Assembly (NCBI GenBank): GCA_026125895.1
Contig: JAHCKG010000012.1
Location: 1-64,000 of the forward strand
Length of the DNA: 64,000 nt
Reading direction: 5' to 3'
From: Pseudolabrys sp.
Lineage (GTDB): Bacteria; Pseudomonadota; Alphaproteobacteria; Rhizobiales; Xanthobacteraceae
Below the pieces are notes generated by a model, which had not been told where the DNA came from, ran no database searches, and was given only the letters and a program-made list of their open reading frames with translations. The first letter of the stretch is position 1. The number at the start of each line of letters is the position of its first letter. This document shows positions 23,592 through 30,982 of the stretch, in pieces. The position numbers and the translations under genes are program-made.

Positions 23592-24175
23592 TCGCCCCAG
23601 TCGATCAAAAGCCTGCCGCCGAGAGCTTCAATTGCCCGCGCGACGTGATCTCGCGCGGCTCTGCGGCGATGCAATCGATGGGGTTGACGAAAGTGACCTT
23701 TGGTCTCAGCGAAAGCTTCGACATCTGTCATGGACATGTTGAGCTCCACGGCTCGGGCTCGAAGAGCATCTATAAGAGGATGGCCGACTTTCCTCCACAA
23801 TCGGGGGCGTCTTAGACCGAGTTTGTGCGCCTTCCTTTGAAGGCGCCGTAGGCAACAGTGCGGGAAGCCAGCGCGGAGTTCCGGTAGCGTTGCGATCGGA
23901 TAGAGCTTCTTGAGCAAGACAACCTCCGATCCAAGCCATGGTTGCCGGGGCCTGGAGGTGCCGAGCCTGAAGCTGCGCGCGACGATCGCACGTCTTGATC
24001 TATGCGGCAGGCGCTTATGCGCAGCTGGATAGTCATTCGGTGCGAATTTCCGGACAATCGCGTCTTCACGCACTGTCCAATGCTTTCCGCCGTTGGGCGC
24101 AACGCCGCGGCGCTTCGCCTGTTCTCGCATCCGCTGCGCCGTCGCTGCGCCTCTGGCCGCACTCCGCAAATCCAT
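23588..24175 (-). CDS. SANT/Myb-like DNA-binding protein of the element
   Basis: A 195-residue very basic protein. Two SANT/Myb-like repeats can be read: W-T-V-R-E-D-A-I-V-R-K-F-A-P with L-P-H-R-S-R-R-A-I-V-A-R-S-F-R-L-G (about residues 33-72), and W-L-G-S-E-V-V-L-L-K-K-L-Y-P with L-Q-R-K-A-H-K-L-G-L (about residues 80-122). Phage proteins of this layout bind DNA and occur in regulatory modules. It heads a minus-strand unit of three genes ending in the VOC protein. The stop overlaps the next start by four bases. Confidence 0.65.
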   Translation of the reverse strand: MDLRSAARGAATAQRMREQAKRRGVAPNGGKHWTVREDAIVRKFAPNDYPAAHKRLPHRSRRAIVARSFRLGTSRPRQPWLGSEVVLLKKLYPIATLPELRAGFPHCCLRRLQRKAHKLGLRRPRLWRKVGHPLIDALRARAVELNMSMTDVEAFAETKGHFRQPHRLHRRRAARDHVARAIEALGGRLLIDWGD

Positions 24176-24330
24176 CGCATATCTCCTGCAGTTGCCACGG
24201 TTGGCGGCTTTCGCAGGTCGATGTGGTTAGCTAACGACAAGGCTCGTGATGTCCCCGAAATGCACTCAATGCACAGTCTTCGAGAGTACTGCGCGAGCAG
24301 AAGAGCCGCCTGAGTGTTCTGGATCTGCCG

Positions 24331-24828
24331 CTAGTCGTTGCCGGCGCTTAAAGGGCACGGTTTCGTGACTTCGCCAAGTACCTTCGCCGCGCCGCGGCCG
24401 GCGCGAAAGACAAAGTCTTTGCTGCTCGTACCAATCACGCGAAACGCATATTCTTTCGCAGTCAACATCTGCCGAACCATTTCATGCGTCGTATCGAGTT
24501 GCATTATGGTCTCCGACAGTGCGGTGCCGGTTGTATCGATTACGATGTTCTTATCCGCCCGAAACTTCACCAAGAACTTATCACCGGTATCGAACTTCGT
24601 TCCACCTAGCGCGATCGATAGATTGCCGCGTAGGCAGCGTACGGCGAGTACGCCGTCACCCCCGGTACCTTCGGTCAGTGCGATTACGTTCGTGGCCGCG
24701 TCCGAAAATCTGTCGGCTTCAACAGTCAGCAGCCAATTCCCAATCACTTTCGGCGCTGCTAGCGCGGGATGCCCGAGCACAACTGCGAGCGCGGACGCGA
24801 CCGATGTCATGATGGTTTTGATGCGCAT
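24331..24828 (-). CDS. exported hypothetical protein
   Basis: A 165-residue protein with a Sec signal peptide (M-R-I-K-T-I-M-T-S-V-A-S-A-L-A-V-V-L, likely cut after A-L-A). The mature part starts P-K-V-I-G-N-W-L-L-T-V-E-A-D-R-F-S-D and has C-L-R-G-N-L-S-I-A-L and F-R-A-D-K-N-I-V-I-D-T; two Cys residues (in V-R-C and K-P-C) could form a disulfide. The layout recalls periplasmic TagO/VasI- or IalB-type beta proteins, but this is not firm. It is divergent from the C4-like leader and its operon, with about 130 bases between them. Confidence 0.6.
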   Translation of the reverse strand: MRIKTIMTSVASALAVVLGHPALAAPKVIGNWLLTVEADRFSDAATNVIALTEGTGGDGVLAVRCLRGNLSIALGGTKFDTGDKFLVKFRADKNIVIDTTGTALSETIMQLDTTHEMVRQMLTAKEYAFRVIGTSSKDFVFRAGRGAAKVLGEVTKPCPLSAGND

Positions 24829-24957
24829 ATTCCGCCCGGCGCCTCACTCTCGCTTCGCGAAGCGTGACATGGATACAGCCTTTGGGGAAGGCGGCCATGG
24901 CAAAGCGCCCCCGAAGGGGTTGCGCTTTTCCTGCAAATCACGTGTGATTAGGGCGGA

Positions 24958-25050
24958 GCGTGGAAACTCCCGCCAGCAGCCTTGCCGGGCTGCGCTGGCA
25001 CCAGAGCGTTGGCAGGGCGATCCTTGCCGGGATCATTTTGCCAACGATGC
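24958..25050 (+). ncRNA. C4-antisense-RNA-like structured leader
   Basis: Two successive hairpins precede the exported-protein gene. Hairpin 1 (24972-24999) pairs GCCAGC-AGCC with GGCT-GC-GCTGGC. Hairpin 2 (25007-25046) pairs CGTTGGCA with TGCCAACG and, inside symmetric four-base loops, GATCC with GGATC. Both loops carry TTGCCGG. The complement CCGGCAA occurs at 25206-25212, 13 bases before the start codon at 25226. Layout and wording (GGAAACTCCCGCCAGCAGCC) resemble the C4 RNA family of phages P1, P7 and P4-like elements, which is cut from a leader and blocks translation of the same transcript. Overlapping open frames resemble ash-type translations and are considered secondary. Confidence 0.6.
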
Positions 25051-25225
25051 GAACGTGCCGATAGCCGTCGGCGCGACCGGCGCACTATGCCGGGAGAGCG
25101 GCGGCTATACAAGACCCGCAAGGGGAAGGCCGTCGCGCATGGTCTCTGGCCATGTTTCCACCCTCCCGGTGCCAGTGCCGACCGCTGGCAACCGGCCGTG
25201 GAAAGCCGGCAATCCAGAGCATCAC

Positions 25226-26026
25226 ATGACCAACCTTACCCGAAGGCACTTTGCCGCCCGCGCGGCGGCTTCCCTGACGCTTGCCGCCATCCCTGCGGCG
25301 TCCGACGCCGCCACCGGCGGCGGGGCCTCTACAGACCCCGCCAACGACCTCTACGGGCGCTACGTGGCGCTGGTGGCCCAAGACCGCGCCGTCGGCGCTG
25401 AGTACGACGAGGCGACCGCCCGGATGCCCGAATGGGCCCGGCCGGGGCCCCAGAGGCTTACGGCCGCCGGCGCGTTCGAGGGCGAGATCGCGCACATGCC
25501 CCGCGATGTGTCGATTACGCCGCCGGTCGGTGTGAAATCCATCATCTGCCGGCCGTGCCAGTATGACTTCAGGCGGCAGGCCGAGCGCATCCTGAATGAT
25601 CGCTGGGGGACGTCGATCGTCACCTGGCGGAACGGCGACGAGGTGCGCGTGACCCGCCGGACCGTGCGCACCTGGTACATGGCCGAGCTCAGGGCTCTCG
25701 AGGCGCGCTACGCCGCTCAGGAGGCCGAGGAGGCGCGCGTCGGGCTGCCGCGCATCGAACAGGCCCTCGAAGCCATAGGCGAGGCCCGCTGCGACGCCAG
25801 AGCGGCGTTGGCGGGGCTTCCTCCGTCGCTGAACGCGGCCGCGGCCGTTCTGCTCACCACCGCGGCCCTTACGACCCGGCTCGACACGTCCGCGATGCAG
25901 GTCGAGACGCTCGACTTCATGCGGCCCGCCCTGACGGGCCTGATCCGCGCGCACGTCGAGCTTCTGATCGACGCGATCGACGCCGATCCGTTCGTCACAA
26001 CCGTCGACATGCCGTTCGGCGTCTAA
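25226..26026 (+). CDS. Tat-signal protein of the C4-controlled operon
   Basis: A 266-residue protein whose first residues M-T-N-L-T-R-R-H-F-A-A-R-A followed by a hydrophobic stretch ending A-S-D-A form a twin-arginine signal, suggesting folded export to the periplasm. The mature part has W-A-R-P-G-P, a basic helical region (R-R-T-V-R-T-W-Y-M-A-E-L-R), a long charged helix and an end M-R-P-A-L-T-G-L-I-R-A-H-V-E-L-L. A paralogue lacking the signal follows 12 bases later. No enzymatic motif is recognised. The frame is open far upstream over the leader; that extension is rejected because the Tat motif marks the start. Confidence 0.7.
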   Translation: MTNLTRRHFAARAAASLTLAAIPAASDAATGGGASTDPANDLYGRYVALVAQDRAVGAEYDEATARMPEWARPGPQRLTAAGAFEGEIAHMPRDVSITPPVGVKSIICRPCQYDFRRQAERILNDRWGTSIVTWRNGDEVRVTRRTVRTWYMAELRALEARYAAQEAEEARVGLPRIEQALEAIGEARCDARAALAGLPPSLNAAAAVLLTTAALTTRLDTSAMQVETLDFMRPALTGLIRAHVELLIDAIDADPFVTTVDMPFGV

Positions 26027-26038
26027 GGGGAGGGCACG

Positions 26039-26683
26039 ATGAGCAATCCCAAAGCCGAACCCTCTATCGATGACCTCTGGCGCCGCCAGGTCGAGCTTTT
26101 GGCGGAGGCCAAGCTTCTCGTTGCGAGGATCCGAGCGGCCGAGGCGCAACTGCCAGACTGGGCGCAGTCTGGGCCGATCGGCATCCAGCAAGACGGCACC
26201 TTCGTCGGCATACAAACCGGATGGCCGGTGATGGAGCGGCTGGTACTGCCGGATCGTCCGGGGTTGGTGTTTCTGGCTCGCCCGAGCCCTTCGGATATCC
26301 GGCGAGCGTTCGAGCGTCGTGCCAAGGCCGAGCCGCACCGACGCGGAGAGTTGCGGATGATCTACCGGCGGCGCGTGCGCGAAGCGATCGCGCGCATGAG
26401 GGCCAAGATGATCGAAGAGGAGCGCGTTCGCCTACCGGCGTTGCGGGAAGCGGAGGAAGCGAACTTCGAGCAGAGATGGGAGAACCGCGAAACGATCGAG
26501 GCCTTGCCGCCGACGCCGGCGGCCGCGGTGGCATTCCTCTTGCTCGATATGTCGAACGGCAACGATCACACCATTGCCCTGCGCCATCTTCGGCCGTCGG
26601 TGACCGGCTTGCTCGCCGAGCATGTCGACTTGGTCTTGAACAATTCGGCGCTGTCGGAGGTGGAGTTGCCGTTTATCCTGTAG
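26039..26683 (+). CDS. non-exported paralogue of the Tat-signal protein
   Basis: A 214-residue soluble protein. It shares with the preceding gene an early region with L-P-D-W-A-Q-S-G-P (compare M-P-E-W-A-R-P-G-P), a basic-helix region ending Y-R-R-R-V-R-E-A-I-A-R-M, a charged long helix, and the end L-R-P-S-V-T-G-L-L-A-E-H-V-D-L-V with x-V-x-x-P-F at the terminus. No signal peptide is present. A pair of related proteins in two compartments is unusual; it might be an effector and a decoy, or an activity plus an immunity form. The function is unknown. Confidence 0.7.
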   Translation: MSNPKAEPSIDDLWRRQVELLAEAKLLVARIRAAEAQLPDWAQSGPIGIQQDGTFVGIQTGWPVMERLVLPDRPGLVFLARPSPSDIRRAFERRAKAEPHRRGELRMIYRRRVREAIARMRAKMIEEERVRLPALREAEEANFEQRWENRETIEALPPTPAAAVAFLLLDMSNGNDHTIALRHLRPSVTGLLAEHVDLVLNNSALSEVELPFIL

Positions 26684-26733
26684 CGCGGCGAGGGCGGGCG
26701 GCGAAGGCTGCTCGCCCGTAACTGCGAGATTTC

Positions 26734-27462
26734 ATGAGTGGTGAGATGGAAAGTCCCTTTCGCGAACTACAGCTCGCACAAAAGCGCGCTGATCGGGCGG
26801 CTGCGCGAGCTTTCATTGACGCCTGTCGGCTAGGCGATGCCGAAGCCCTGTTCTCCGCGGTAGACGCCATTGCCGAAACGACGTTAGATGGATGGCGCTT
26901 AGCGATGCTCGGCACTGCCGCACTGCCGAGTGTTGCGCCGCAAATTCAAGAGGCCTTCTTGGCGGTGTGGATCGAATACAAGATGCTCGCGCTCAACGTT
27001 GGGCACCGCCCGACGTTGGTCCGTGCCCTTCGCTTGCTTTTGCCGCCGAGATCGCCCGCGCAGGCCGTCAGATTGTTTCGCGGCACTAGTGGCATTGAGC
27101 GACGTCACCGCCTCTATGGCGTCTCTTGGACGTCATCACGCGAGATCGCCGAGACGTTCGCTCGATCGCATGAAGCGTCGCGGCTGGGAGGCGTGGTGCT
27201 CGAAGCTGTCATAGAGCCGCACGCCATCCTGCACTTCCGCGATGCCGAGGGGCACTACGACGAGGTCGAGCACATCGTCGACGCGTATAAAATCCGCGGG
27301 GTCGAAGTGGCGGCCCGCTTCCAGCGGAGACCGGCCGTCGCCAGCCGGCAAGATCAGGATTTTGTCCGAGGAATAGGCTCCGGCCACATAATCTATTGCC
27401 GCATCGTCGCCCCGACCGCAGTGCTTCGCCGGTACAAAGCAGAAGAACTACGATCTGGATAA
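26734..27462 (+). CDS. putative ADP-ribosyltransferase-like protein
   Basis: A 242-residue protein. The second half shows the R-S-E layout of ADP-ribosyltransferases: V-R-L-F-R-G (Arg116), then G-V-S-W-T-S-S-R-E-I-A-E-T-F-A (residues 129-143, with S-W-T-S like the S-T-S motif), and H-Y-D-E-V-E-H-I-V-D (Glu177/Glu179). Spacing between these elements, about 15 and 45 residues, is plausible for the fold. The first 100 residues are helical and may target a partner. The gene is third in the C4-led unit. A phage ADP-ribosyltransferase could modify host proteins or act as a toxin, but activity is not shown and the Glu environment is not textbook. Confidence 0.5.
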   Translation: MSGEMESPFRELQLAQKRADRAAARAFIDACRLGDAEALFSAVDAIAETTLDGWRLAMLGTAALPSVAPQIQEAFLAVWIEYKMLALNVGHRPTLVRALRLLLPPRSPAQAVRLFRGTSGIERRHRLYGVSWTSSREIAETFARSHEASRLGGVVLEAVIEPHAILHFRDAEGHYDEVEHIVDAYKIRGVEVAARFQRRPAVASRQDQDFVRGIGSGHIIYCRIVAPTAVLRRYKAEELRSG

Positions 27463-27689
27463 GTTCTTCATATTCACGACCGTCAGCGGCATCGGCCCCG
27501 TATTCAGCCAGATCGGCACCGCCCTCACGCAACTTCGGGTCGCCAAATAATCGAGAATAAATCAAAACGCTGTCTCCCACCTCATGGCGAACGCCACATC
27601 GGTAGGGCGGAGACCGCGAAGGCTGCCCGCCGCTGAGTAGTGCGCGAATTGTGCACGGCGAGATATTGTTTCCGCGGCCCGCTATCCGA

Positions 27690-27953
27690 CTATTCGCGCG
27701 CCAGAGCCGACTTGCCCTTGAACTTCCTCTTGAAAGACTCTGCGTCACTTCGTTCGGAAAAGCACCAGCGTAAGAAATATTGCGTGTCGCCGCGGCGGAG
27801 AGTACCGCGACGGCCGTCGATGCCGCGCCTGGCGCGCCAGTTGAGTATGTCGTCGACCTTTGACCCTAAGCCACCATGCGGAGCAAGAATTTCAACGATG
27901 TTAGGAAACTTCTTTAGTTCTCTTATCGTCGATAAACTGCTCTTATGATCCAT
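27690..27953 (-). CDS. small protein, paralogue of the 30537 gene
   Basis: An 87-residue protein that shares with the gene at 30537-30797 the pattern F-P-N-I-V-E-I, H-G-G-L-G-S, I-L-x-W, R-G-T-x-R-R, Y-F-x-R-W-C-F and a closing A-x-x-F helix. No known domain is recognised; it looks like a compact alpha-beta fold. Both copies are on the minus strand within the element, 2.6 kb apart. Confidence 0.6.
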   Translation of the reverse strand: MDHKSSLSTIRELKKFPNIVEILAPHGGLGSKVDDILNWRARRGIDGRRGTLRRGDTQYFLRWCFSERSDAESFKRKFKGKSALARE

Positions 27954-28165
27954 GGCCTCCCCAGATGATGCGTCGACAGTGCCTCAGCGGAGCAGCAATA
28001 GGGTTCCGACAAGCAGACAACATATTGCCAGCGAGATCGCCATAGATCGTGTCATTCGCGACCTTTTCTTTATTCCCTGAACACCGCTAGCGGGCTGAGC
28101 TTCACGCATTTTCTATGTGTAGTAATACTGATAGCCTTTTAAAAGATTCGGGATAAGAGGGGCAG

Positions 28166-28486
28166 TTGTCAAATCCGAAGGCGAAGCTACAGCAGGACCT
28201 GATCCTGGCGCATGCTGTCGGCGCTACATTGATAGCTGTGTTGACCGATCTTATGATCGAGTATTCCAAAGAAGTAGACGGCTCGCTCGACGATGGGCTG
28301 ATGCGCGCTCGCGCAGTTCTAGATCGAAGCTTGGGCCAACTACGGGCTGAAGCAGTTGGGCCCGCCGGCGAAAAGCTCGACGCGGGCGCAATGGTGCGGA
28401 CAAGAGTGAGCGCTATGTTTGACATAGCCGACCGCAACGCGCGGCATATGCTTGGGTTGCCTCCGACGTCTCCCATGAGAAACTAG
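28166..28486 (+). CDS. small helical hypothetical protein
   Basis: A 106-residue protein with a TTG start after AGAGGGGCAG. It is helical throughout, with D-L-I-L-A-H-A-V-G-A-T-L-I-A-V-L-T-D-L near the start, which is moderately hydrophobic but not a clear membrane span. No family is recognised. It begins 213 bases after the divergent small-protein gene and is followed by a ribbon-helix-helix gene. Confidence 0.45.
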   Translation: MSNPKAKLQQDLILAHAVGATLIAVLTDLMIEYSKEVDGSLDDGLMRARAVLDRSLGQLRAEAVGPAGEKLDAGAMVRTRVSAMFDIADRNARHMLGLPPTSPMRN

Positions 28487-28538
28487 TAAGCCTGGTAATT
28501 CGCTATTTGCAAAAACGCCCGAACGCAGTGGATAGATT

Positions 28539-28799
28539 ATGCCGCTGAGGAATTCTGAGCTCAATATCAAGAAGCGGTCGATCGTTATCGATGGACACAA
28601 GACGAGCGTGAGCATTGAGGACGAATTTTGGGACGGATTAAAAGAAATCGCTGAGGTGCGAAAAATGTCGGTGGGTGGCGTGATCAGTGAGATTGACAGG
28701 GTTCGTTTGGTCGGAAATTTGTCATCTGCCATCCGCGTATTCGTGTTGCTATATTTTAAGGAGAGCGGAGGCGGCGAACGCTCGAATGAAGCATTCTGA
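28539..28799 (+). CDS. ribbon-helix-helix domain protein
   Basis: An 86-residue protein of the RHH_4 type: K-K-R-S-I-V-I-D-G-H-K-T-S-V-S-I-E-D-E-F-W-D-G-L-K-E-I-A forms the beta strand and first helix, and S-V-G-G-V-I-S-E-I-D followed by L-S-S-A-I-R-V-F-V-L-L-Y-F completes the fold. Such proteins are small DNA-binding regulators, often wrongly named as sulfotransferases in automatic annotation. It probably regulates neighbouring element genes; its operator is unknown. Confidence 0.78.
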   Translation: MPLRNSELNIKKRSIVIDGHKTSVSIEDEFWDGLKEIAEVRKMSVGGVISEIDRVRLVGNLSSAIRVFVLLYFKESGGGERSNEAF

Positions 28800-29246
28800 G
28801 GTAGGCGCGAGTTGTTTCAATCTCTCTCTGACAGACGACGAAGCGGTGTTGGCCGGGATGACCATCGCATGAAGGCGATGCAGGGATCTAAAATCTTGCG
28901 GCCTCAATACGTGACACCTTGCCGCTTGATCGGAGGCGTCGCGCCGCGGCGTGCCGGTATCTCTGAGGACGCCTGGCCGATGCAAATAAAAAGGTTTCCG
29001 AGATCGGGCAGCCTGGCGCTCGCCTTGATAGGCGCTTCGGTCCGCCGTCTGGCTCTTGGCGGACAACCGGTGCGAAAGGAGGGCGCCAATCCGGGGGCTT
29101 AAGTCATTTAGCGTCAGCTCTGGCGGCTAGATCGCTTCCGCGCTTGTTTATGGCCGGGGCGGTATATTATCCCGCTATGGCGGCTATTGTCCCGGCAGCT
29201 TCAAAATTGCTTTCAAGAAAATATCTCCTTCCTAAAAGGTAGTCTC
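28800..29246. other. 447-base stretch without a confident gene
   Basis: A plus-strand frame (28812-29102) crosses this region, but it has no good start, motif or recognisable similarity and is rich in Arg. AT content rises toward 29200, just before the Rap1a-like gene, where a promoter would be expected. Nothing else could be supported. Confidence 0.4.
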
Positions 29247-29615
29247 ATGAAGCCTTTGCTAATCGTCCTTTTTATGGCGATCACCAATGTGGCTTGGGCC
29301 GGCCCCGGCGAAGAAGCAAGGCATACGGCGGGCGTGATCGAGGGTTGCCGATTGGTCGCCCATGACAAGCTTCCGCAGACCAGAATCGCTGCGATGCAAT
29401 GGGGCATTTGTCTTGGAACAGTGCAGTCCTTTCAGATTGCGAGCGGTCATCTTCAGCCCAACATGCGCAGCTGTATCCCGTCAGAGGTGCCGGTACAGCA
29501 AGCGGCTAACGTGTTTTTGCAGTTTGCCGAAAATCATCCGGAACGCCACCATGATGGCATCGAAGTTTTAGCTATTGAGGCCTTCAAAGCGGCTTGGCCC
29601 TGTCAGGGCAACTAG
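29247..29615 (+). CDS. Rap1a/Tai-like immunity protein, exported
   Basis: A 122-residue protein with a signal peptide (M-K-P-L-L-I-V-L-F-M-A-I-T-N-V-A-W-A). The mature part has the Rap1a/Tai pattern: early G-C-R-L-V-A, then W-G-I-C-L-G-T-V-Q-S-F, S-C-I-P-S-E-V-P-V-Q-Q-A-A-N-V-F-L-Q-F-A, N-H-P-E-R-H-H, and a closing A-F-K-A-A-W-P-C. The four spaced Cys residues could make two disulfides, as in that family. Rap1a proteins protect the periplasm from type VI amidase effectors; no cognate effector is encoded nearby, so this is an orphan immunity gene or has another role. ATG at 29247 is preceded by AAAGGTAG. Confidence 0.7.
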   Translation: MKPLLIVLFMAITNVAWAGPGEEARHTAGVIEGCRLVAHDKLPQTRIAAMQWGICLGTVQSFQIASGHLQPNMRSCIPSEVPVQQAANVFLQFAENHPERHHDGIEVLAIEAFKAAWPCQGN

Positions 29616-29705
29616 AGAAGTTGGTCGCCCAAAAGGGCCACGCAGATTTGGCAAACTAACGAAAAGGCGCCAATCGCAATCCACAGGTCCAAAAAGGGCC
29701 AGTAC

Positions 29706-29918
29706 CTACGCCGCCTCGGGGGATGGCTTCCCCTGGGCGTCGACAGAACGCGTCGCCTCGTGGCCGCACTGGCGACAGGTGAAGCGCTGCTCTTCAAAAT
29801 CGCTGCCGAGCTGCGGGTGCGGCGAGCGGCGCGTCAGCATCATCTCGCCGTGACAACTCTTGCACGCGAGAATGTCATGAGCGCCGAAGTTCCCGGGCTT
29901 TGCGGTGACGAGATACAT
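29706..29918 (-). CDS. small zinc-ribbon protein
   Basis: A 70-residue protein with C-K-S-C-H-G (about residues 19-24) and C-R-Q-C-G-H (about residues 48-53), a typical zinc ribbon spacing. The rest is polar. It resembles short zinc-ribbon proteins scattered through Bradyrhizobium-like genomes, whose function I do not know. A nucleic-acid role is a guess. A related upstream frame on the same strand (ending near 29875) has M-R-T-N-Q-D-W-T-E-F and may be a separate small gene. Confidence 0.5.
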   Translation of the reverse strand: MYLVTAKPGNFGAHDILACKSCHGEMMLTRRSPHPQLGSDFEEQRFTCRQCGHEATRSVDAQGKPSPEAA

Positions 29919-30536
29919 TCGATGCCTGAACTAGAGCAACGCGGTGTTCCAGCCCGATCAAGCCTAGACGCGCCCTGGCCAGAGGACAAGAGAGTTCCAG
30001 CCCGGCGGCAGTGCGGATGCTCATGCGTCTGATAAATGTTCTCTGTTCCAGTAGTACAACAAATTCGGTCCAATCCTGATTTGTTCTCATATTCAAAGCT
30101 GGCTATCCGTGTCGCAAGCGACGTCACTACGGGTCGAACCCGAGCTCGGGGTCGGCACGATAGGTCACCGTCGCCGTTCGCAGAAAATTAATCCGTTTTA
30201 CGAAACAGGATATTGGATGCGGTGTTTGTTCTTGCTCCGATCCCGGCTCGTTCGAGGTTCAATTTGGGTGTACCGGAGGCGACGGAACGCGGGTTCTCGG
30301 TTCGGTCCTCATAGACGACATCCAGGGGGTGATCTTTCGCAAGAAACCTCGGCCAGCGCACGGCGCATCTTTCCTCAATGGGCGCCTTCCTATTCACGTG
30401 TCTGATCACCGGCATGGCGCGCCGACGGCAACGCGCCGAATGTCTTGGCGCCGGTCGCGTGCCCAGCTTGCGGAAAGCTTCGCCTGATAACGATAGACGG
30501 CAAAATCTTGGGCCGCAGTGTGTCGCAGCCGGCCGG
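29919..30536. other. 618-base stretch without a confident gene
   Basis: Short frames exist on both strands, the best a minus-strand frame at 29875-30096 beginning M-N-M-R-T-N-Q-D-W-T-E-F-V-V-L-L-E. None has a domain I recognise, and the longer ones overlap each other. The sequence is mixed in GC. It may hold decayed genes. Confidence 0.4.
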
Positions 30537-30797
30537 CTACGGCGCCGCTATCAGTTCGCCGACAAACTCCAGCGCGAACGTTGCGGCGTCTTCATCATCA
30601 GCAAAGCACCACCGAACGAAATAAGCGTCAGCTTCCCGCCGGACGGTGCCGCGGTGCGATATGAGGCCATGGCGTCGGTGCCACGCAAGTATCGCGTTGG
30701 CGCGGCTACCGAGCCCGCCATCCGGTACTGGAATTTCAACGATGTTGGGAAATTCCCGCTCATTTCGCCGGGCGGATGCCCAGCTAATCTTTGACAT
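30537..30797 (-). CDS. small protein, paralogue of the 27690 gene
   Basis: An 86-residue protein. It shares F-P-N-I-V-E-I, D-G-G-L-G-S, I-L-A-W, R-G-T-V-R-R, Y-F-V-R-W-C-F with the gene at 27690-27953. The ATG at 30797 is chosen because the similarity begins there; the open frame reaches further upstream without match. Nothing in the sequence reveals the function. It lies just downstream of the protease operon (186-base gap) and on the same strand, so it could belong to it. Confidence 0.6.
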   Translation of the reverse strand: MSKISWASARRNEREFPNIVEIPVPDGGLGSRANAILAWHRRHGLISHRGTVRREADAYFVRWCFADDEDAATFALEFVGELIAAP

Positions 30798-30982
30798 GTC
30801 GTCGCCTTTGATGACTAAAGGTCGGCGGCCACCCGAAGCAAGCGCGGAGGGCGACACGAGCGGAGTTCGACCAAAAACCCGCTCGTGTCGCACCATCGCC
30901 GCACTGTTTCCAGCGCAGACGATGGCGAGTGACAAATGCACGTCTTCCGCAGCGATTTCAATCCTTTCGTCGCCAGTGCGGT

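Noticed and set aside
24982-25401. An ash-type protein gene
   Set aside because: Part of the frame (E-R-R-L-Y-K-T-R-K-G-K-A-V) resembles proteins annotated next to C4 leaders, but the same bases form a structured RNA and all three frames are open; protein status is not supported.
24338-26026. A single 562-residue plus-strand gene
   Set aside because: The first half is the complement of the exported-protein gene on the minus strand and the structured leader; a Tat signal and family similarity begin only at 25226.
28812-29102. Small plus-strand gene
   Set aside because: No ribosome-binding site, no motif, Arg-rich; probably chance.
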